This document shows positions 58,586 through 64,000 of a stretch of 64,000 bases of DNA, piece by piece. Position 1 is the first letter of the stretch; each line of letters starts with the position of its first letter. Below the pieces are notes generated by a model. That model saw only the letters and a program-made list of their open reading frames with translations, ran no database searches and was not told where the DNA came from. The stretch comes from Paenibacillus sp. CC-CFT747. GTDB taxonomy: Bacteria > Bacillota > Bacilli > Paenibacillales > NBRC-103111. The stretch spans positions 997,001 to 1,061,000 of the forward strand of contig CP106741.1 in NCBI GenBank assembly GCA_030323305.1, written 5' to 3'. Made by a program: the position numbers and the translations under genes.

Positions 58586-60863
58586 CTATCCTCGATTCTC
58601 CTTCCGGTAGTCCCCCGGCGTCATGCCAACCGCTTTCTTGAAAGCACGGATGAAAGAGAAGGAGTGGAGATAGCCCACGCTCTGCCCGATGTCCTGGACC
58701 GGAAGGTCGGAATGGGCGAGCTGGCGGCGGGCATGCTCGATTCTTACCTGGGCCAGGTAATCGACGAATTTCACCCCGAACTCGTCCTTAAACAGCTGGC
58801 TGACATACTTCGGGTTCATATGGAACTCCTCGCTGAGGTGGGTAAGGGAAAGGTCGGGATTCGCATAATGCTTCTCGATGTAAGCCCGCACCTCCCGGAT
58901 AATGGAATGATTCGAACGGCTCTCGCGCATCCGCTTCATGGCCTCTCCCGTCTCCGCGAGAATCCGGCGGATGTCCCGTTCCAGCTCCTCCAGCGTATCG
59001 AACTGTTCGAGCACCTCATGAAGCGGATCGGCGGCCCCCTTGTACCATAGCTCCTGGAATTCGGGAGGAAGCTCCATCATCTCGCGCTGCAGGTGGTAAA
59101 GCAGATAATTAACCAGGTTAACCAGATCCTCGCGCGAGAACAGCATGTCCCGAATGCTCCCGAACCAGGCCTCGTATTGAGCCAGCCACTGCTCGTCCCC
59201 CAGCCGGAACGACTGGGCGAGCGAACGGATCAGCGGCAAATGGGAGTAAGTTTCCCCTAGGGGAGAGCCTTCCATCTCGTGATAGGCAATAACCCGGTTG
59301 ATCCCGAGAACCGACCGGTATTTGACGGCTTCCCGCGCCCCCGCGTACGAATCGGGCGCTCCCTCGATGCCATCGACCGGCGGCCCTACTCCGATGGTAA
59401 CGGTAAACTTGAGATTGTCCGCCACCCAGGCCAGGAGGGCCTCGCTGTACCGGCAGGCGGGGCTGTCCTCTTCCGAAGGAGAGGCTCCCACCGGCTCCTG
59501 CCATTGGTACAGAATGGTGAGACGGTTCGGGTCGAGCCATTCGGCCCATACCGCCGCCCGCTCCGCCGGCACGATCTCCCGAACGACACTGCTTAGAACG
59601 AACTTCAGCAGGTATTGGTCCCGGTGGTTGTATTCCCGGCAAAACTGGCCATATTTGTCCAGCTCGATAACCACCGCTTGAAGCTGCACGAACGTCTCCT
59701 TCAGCCCGAGCCGCTGCATTTCACGCCGCCATTCCTCCCCGGAAATGGCCCGGTTGCCTTCCAGCCACTCTTCCAGGAAGTACTGCCTCCGGAAGATCAG
59801 GTCTTCCTTCTGCCGTTCCCGGAACTGCAGGGATTGTTCCATCATATCGTCAAGCGCCGCCTCGATGAATTTGAACTCGTCCCGTCCGGCTGCCGGCAGA
59901 AGGTCCTGGGTTTTCTCCAAGGAAATGCTCCTCAGCCGCGATAGAACGGATTCGATCGGCCGGTAATTGCGCCGGGTGATGATGACGATGGCCACAATTC
60001 CGATCAGAATGGCGAGCGCCCCGACCGCAATGAGCAGCTGCGAGAAGCCGGTAATGAAATTAAACAGGCCGACGTGCGTCAACCCGCTCCGGATCTCCCA
60101 TCCGGTATAATCCGAACGGACGACAACGGCATGGGCATCCTTCTCCTCAGGCTCGCCCGGAGCCGCCGTGCCCTGCAGCTGTACCGTCGACAGCGGCGTA
60201 CCCTTGCGGTCGCTCAGAACGGCATAGCTGTAGCTCGAATTCATGATCGATTCGATCATCCGCGAGACGTCCACTGTCCGGATATTCACGACGAACAAGC
60301 CCTGTCCCCCGCCACCGGCGGAACCTTCCGGACAAGCGATACGACGGAGGAGCTGGCCTCCTGGTCAATGAATTCCTTGAAGCTCCGTTCGTTCGACCAA
60401 GTATCCTTGGAATCCTCCGAAAGAAGCCGGAGAATAAATCCCTTGTCCCCAAACTTGTCGAGCGGCAAAATCGTATTCGACGTCAGCACCACTTGATCCG
60501 CCTGCCGGTAAAGGTAAATGGAGTCGATGCGGATGCTCTGCACTCCGGTAATGAGATCGCGAAGCAGGGTCGAGGGCTCGTAAACCGAATAAAACGGATT
60601 CCCCCGGAAGGCGGGTAGAAGAATTGGCCGAGCACCGGATTCGATTGGATTTCCTTTAGAATGGCGTCATCGACCGCCTTCAAGGAATTGTCGAGCAGAG
60701 CCATCGCATGCTTCGCCGAAGCGATATTGGCTTCCTCCGTCGCCCTCTGGGAGAGGCTGCTGACCGCCAGAATCGAGATGGCAAGCAGCAAAGACGTGAT
60801 GATGAAGAAAATCGGCAGATAAGACAACAACAGGCGCTTGAACCACTGCTTGCTCACAACCAT
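58586..60863 (-). CDS. Membrane-anchored AraC-family regulator (YesN-like), frame broken twice
   Basis: About 759 residues. TM1 is at about 10-32 (LLLSYLPIFFIITSLLLAIS), an extracytoplasmic sensor at 35-280, TM2 at about 290-312 (LIAVGALAILIGIVAIVIIT), and a C-terminal AraC double HTH: LSLTHLSEEFHMNPKYVSQL, then VQDIGQSVGYLHSFSFIRAF and VGMTPGDYRKENRG. Breaks are at the C-runs 60601-60605 and 60306-60310. It likely controls the adjacent importer and pectin-type genes. ATG 60863 directly follows a tract of ten G, an unusual ribosome-site position. Confidence 0.85.
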
Positions 60864-60902
60864 CCCCCCCCCCGCGGGGGCTTGATGCCGCAGCTCCCCC
60901 AT

Positions 60903-61308
60903 CTTGATTTCCTCAATCTATCAAAGCCTCCCCTGTATGGTCAATACACACCATTCCTTCCATGCACAATATTCGGAACCCCTCCACAAGGCACTGCCAC
61001 CCGCCTTTTTCGAGCCCGGACCTCTTGGGAAGGATAGCTGGCCATATAGGGGGGGAAATCGGGCACCCTCTATCTTTCGCACAACCTCTGGCTTTCGCTT
61101 ACCTAAAAGATCGAATCAAGGCGCCCTCTATCTTTCGTGCAGCCCAAAAAGACCGTCCTCTCCGCCGGAATCGGCGAAAGGACGGCCTTGCTTGACGAGA
61201 TTGGAGCAGGGGAGGAAGCTGGCTCCCCTCCTGGGGAGCAAGGCGGCGTAATGACAAACCCGCTCTTACCTGCGAAAAGGGGCGGCTTGGCGGCGGGCCA
61301 GGCCAGGT
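60903..61308. other. Intergenic region between the regulator and the dehydrogenase pair, no gene
   Basis: About 400 bases. It holds a duplicated CCCTCTATCTTTCG (61064-61077 and 61122-61135) and the terminator at 61146. It should carry the promoter of the regulator. Confidence 0.5.
61146..61182 (-). terminator. Terminator of the Gfo/Idh/MocA pair
   Basis: On the minus strand GGCCGTCC and GGACGGTC enclose an inner CGCCGATTCCGGCG hairpin and are followed by TTTTT. It lies about 130 bases past the second dehydrogenase stop. Confidence 0.7.
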
Positions 61309-62293
61309 TCACAGCGGAACCGGCTGGCCACTCCTCACAGATTCATAGCCGGCCAGGGCGACCTCTGTGGAACGGAGCCCGTCGGTGCCGGTAATCGGCA
61401 CGGGAGTCTCCTCCAGAAGCGCCTCCACGAACCCTTTGACCATGTAATGGTCCATGGAATCCCCCAGTACGCCCATACTCCCTTGCCGATTTCATCACTA
61501 TACAGCTCGTTGCTCTGGGCGAAGCCATCGATGGACAGTACACCCTTCGTGCCGATTACCTCCATGGTTACATCACCCCATGTCGGAAAAGCCTTCGGGC
61601 GGGACCAGCTTGTATCGAGTACGCCGAAGACCCCGTTCTCGAACTTGACGCTGATCATGCCGGTATCGTCCACCGCCAGGTCCTCGTGAAACCGGGTGGC
61701 CGCATAAGCATAAACCTCGGTAACCCGGGAGCCGGTAAACCAGTTCATGAGGTCCATGACGTGGACCGTATGGTCCAGCAGCGCGCCTCCGCCCGACAGG
61801 CCGGGCTCGATAAACCAGCGGCCCGGCATGGACCCGCGGTTGGTGCCCTTGATGGCCACGATCTCTCCGATGTCCCCGCGGTCCACCGCTTCCTTCGCCC
61901 TCACCACCGCCGGCAGGTACCGGCAGGGGAACGCGGTCATCAGCTGGACGCCGTTCTCCGAGCAGACCCGGATGGCCTCTTCCATCTCCTGGACCGATAG
62001 ACAGAGCGGCTTCTCGCAGAGGACATGCTTGCCGGCACGGGCGGCTTCCGTAATATGCTCCAAGTGGTGAACGTTCTCGGAGCAGATCACCACCGCCTCG
62101 ATATCGGTCTTAAGCAGCTCCCGGTAATCGGCATAATACGGAATGCCGTGGTGCTCCGTCTGCTTGGCGACCCGGTCCCGGTTCTCGTCGGCAATTCCGG
62201 CCACCTTCACTTCCGGAATAGAGACCAGAGCCTGCAAATAGCTGTTGGCATGGCCGTGGGCAAAGAAATCATTCCGATCTTCAGCTGCTGCAT
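61309..62293 (-). CDS. Gfo/Idh/MocA-family oxidoreductase A (frame broken twice)
   Basis: An NAD(P)-dependent sugar dehydrogenase fold. The start MQQLKIGMISFAHGHA is followed by VCSENVHHLEH, KHVLCEKPLCLSVQEMEEAI (CEKP/EKP catalytic Lys) and GGGALLDHTVHVMDLMNWFT (substrate His-Asp region). Breaks at 62265-62272 and the C-run 61461-61465; repair gives 328 residues ending SGQPVPL. It overlaps gene B by 13 bases. A role in oxidising a sugar from the pectin-type operon is inferred. ATG 62293 lies six bases after AGGAGGG. Confidence 0.85.
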
Positions 62294-63296
62294 GTCCATC
62301 CCTCCTGTCTCGTTTCTTGCAGGCTGACCGCTTTACCGGTCTGCACGGATTCGCGTACCGCAAGGGCGAGCTCCAGCGCCAGCACGGCGTCCTGCGCCGT
62401 GACAAGAGGCTCGGAGCCGCTCTTGATGCATTCTACAAAATGCTCAAGCTCCCGGGTATAGGGAGTGACGTAGCCTGGGCTCTGGGGAACCTCTACAACA
62501 CCGGCTGGAGAATCGGCTTCCAACCGCCGGATCTGCAGCGACTTCGCCTGCGTGCTGTCGCTTCTCACAACCCCGGTGGAGCCGGCGATTTCCGCCGCCG
62601 TGAAGAAAGCTCCGGGATATCCCCAATGCGCCTCCACATTGGCGACGGCTCCGCTCTCAAACACAAGAGTCGCTGAAGCGTATTCGATCCCTTCCGCCTT
62701 TCGGCTTAGGCCGTACACGGAACGGACCTCTCCCAGCGTCCAGCGCAGGAAATCCAGGTCGTGGATCATCAGGTCGCACACCACGCCGCCGCTCTTGCTC
62801 TCGTCCGCGTACCACGGACGGGCCTCGGCGGGATGGCCCCCGCCCTCTTGGCGTGGGCCGTCCCGATCGTTCCGAGCGCCCCGTTCTCCACGTTTCGCTT
62901 CATGTGGACATAGTCCGGGAAGAACCGGACGACATGCCCGATGAACAGGCGGACGTTATGCTCCCGGCACGCGCGGATCATGTCCTCCGCATCCTGAACG
63001 TTCAGTGCGATCGGCTTCTCGCAAATGACATGCTTGCCCTTCGCGGCGGCCCGGATGGTAAACTCCTTGTGCAGATAGCTCGGCACCGTAACGCTTACGA
63101 GCTCACAGCCCGATTCTTCCAGCATGGCATCGAAGGAATCGTATACGGCTGCCCCCGTTTTGTCCGCGAGGCTGCGCGCTCTTTCCTCCACCAGGTCGTG
63201 AACCCCGACCACCTGCATCCCGGCTATGCGGCCGTAGGACCCTCCATGCACGTGTCCCAAACCTCCGCAGCCTACGATGGCTACTTTCACTTCCAT
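62281..63296 (-). CDS. Gfo/Idh/MocA-family oxidoreductase B (frame broken once)
   Basis: KVAIVGCGGLGHVHGGSYGR is the NAD(P) loop, KHVICEKPIALNVQDAEDMI the catalytic Lys region and VVCDLMIHDLDFLRWTLGEV the Asp/His substrate region. About 339 residues after repair at the C-run 62837-62841. The ribosome site GGGAGGG abuts ATG 63296, so GTG 63290 may be the true start. Genes A and B overlap and form a two-gene unit between the regulator and a partial AraC gene; the sugar is unknown. Confidence 0.85.
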
Positions 63297-63727
63297 CCCT
63301 CCCTTTCCTCGTTTCCGGCCTTCGCCGGCGCCTTACCGTTTTCTCTTGATTCTTGTGCAAACCGGATGTGGGGCCGGCAGCGTGTGCTGCGGATGAGCAG
63401 CCGATTCTTCGGCTGGGCGGTGTCTCTCGCAGACAAGCCGATCCTTAGCGGAACTATGGTTCGCTATTCGCGTCTTTTTCAGGAACGCGCTGACCATAGA
63501 GGAACTGAGATGCCTTATTTCCCGCGTATCTCCGCTATAATCGGCTTTTTGAGCCCTATAAGCCGAAAATAAGATACCGGTGTTCCTCTAATGATTTTCC
63601 CCAACGCGATAACAGCCGATAAGGTATCTCTGTTCCTCTATTATTGGAACGGGCATGCCGCCAACCCTGAGACGCTTCGCTCCCGCCAAAATCTGAGCAC
63701 CCACCACCACCTCGCTCGCCACACAGC
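63297..63727. other. Intergenic region with short repeated motifs, no gene
   Basis: About 430 bases. A motif near ATAAGATACCGGTGTTCCTC occurs twice on the plus strand (63569-63590 and 63618-63640) and once inverted (63493-63515), each near a CCGAT/ATCGG block. The segment may be structured in RNA or mark a decayed repeat. No coding frame is supported. Confidence 0.5.
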
Positions 63728-64000
63728 TCATCCGACGCGGCCAGGCTCATCCCTCCGAACCCGCGGCCGGGACCGGCCTCCTCCCCCTGAGGGCTTCGCC
63801 GCCCAGGGCGCCTCCCCTTCCTCCTCCGCCCGAACGATCGTGCGGTATTGGATGGGGGTGACGCCCTCCGCTTTTTTGAATTTGCGGATATAGTTCGTGG
63901 AATCCACATACCCGGCCGCCGCCATGACTTCCTTCAGCGGCAGGTCGGTGGTCCGAAGCAGCTGCTTCGTGCGGCTCAGCCGGATTTCGTCAATGTATTT
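63728..64000 (-). CDS. AraC-family transcriptional regulator, C-terminal part only
   Basis: Open from the right edge of the window; only about the last 90 residues are visible. KYIDEIRLSRTKQLLRTTDL begins within the first HTH linker; LKEVMAAAGYVDSTNYIRKF and AEGVTPIQYRTIV form the second HTH and the AraC signature. A Gly/Arg-rich tail of about 35 residues follows (EEEGEAPWAAKPSGGGGRSR). The N-terminal sensor part is outside the window. It could regulate the Gfo/Idh/MocA pair downstream. Confidence 0.8.
   Translation of the reverse strand, partial: KYIDEIRLSRTKQLLRTTDLPLKEVMAAAGYVDSTNYIRKFKKAEGVTPIQYRTIVRAEEEGEAPWAAKPSGGGGRSRPRVRRDEPGRVG

Overview
The window is G+C-rich DNA from a Gram-positive bacterium, most likely a Paenibacillus or a close relative in the Paenibacillaceae. 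The reasons are strong GGAGG-type ribosome sites, T-box leaders, CUT1 sugar transporters without their own ATPase, membrane-anchored AraC (YesN-type) regulators, large secreted proteins with Ig-like and FIMAH domains, and a FIMAH/BIG2 style of cell-surface enzyme. I see no tRNA, rRNA, CRISPR array, insertion sequence, prophage or replication origin.

One point governs the whole annotation. About 42 single-base reading-frame breaks fall in about 27 genes. Nearly all behave as the loss of one base, most often in a run of three to six G or C. Essential genes (murG, asd) are hit as well as accessory ones. I read this as homopolymer error in the sequence rather than gene decay. Each broken gene is therefore given as one CDS spanning its fragments, with the break site stated.

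Layout. 1-11286: housekeeping and miscellaneous genes (lipoprotein serpin cut by the left edge, murG, PRISE-type reductase, HxlR regulator, SDR, a GyrI-VOC-VOC fusion, DUF2332 protein, alditol oxidase, GyrI-like protein, double GNAT). 11534-30151: a locus for a sulfated, galactose-containing glycan. It has a secreted beta-propeller protein, a membrane AraC regulator, a minus-strand operon (two permeases, sulfatase, HAD phosphatase, GH27 alpha-galactosidase, three more sulfatases), a divergent binding lipoprotein and a fifth sulfatase. 30423-45378: housekeeping genes (small membrane protein, Nudix, RNase H, pyrE, GGDEF protein, rlmA, asd and argS each with a T-box, HIT, polysaccharide deacetylase, mscL, methyltransferase, a DUF4166/SRPBCC-DoxX/DUF393 group, HD phosphohydrolase). 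45543-63296: a second glycan locus, probably for pectin (rhamnogalacturonan): a 1709-residue GH141-like secreted beta-helix protein, SGNH esterase, GH105 hydrolase, an unrecognised 603-residue protein, an ABC importer, a YesN-type regulator and two Gfo/Idh/MocA dehydrogenases. A partial AraC regulator runs off the right edge.

How the genes work together. In each glycan locus the membrane AraC protein probably senses an extracellular cue and switches on the importer and enzymes. The lipoprotein and two permeases import oligosaccharides, probably powered by a shared MsmX-type ATPase encoded elsewhere. Intracellular sulfatases, galactosidase, GH105 and esterase then strip them. Intergenic regions carry a dispersed repeat of about 90 bp with inverted ends (four copies) and several smaller repeats.
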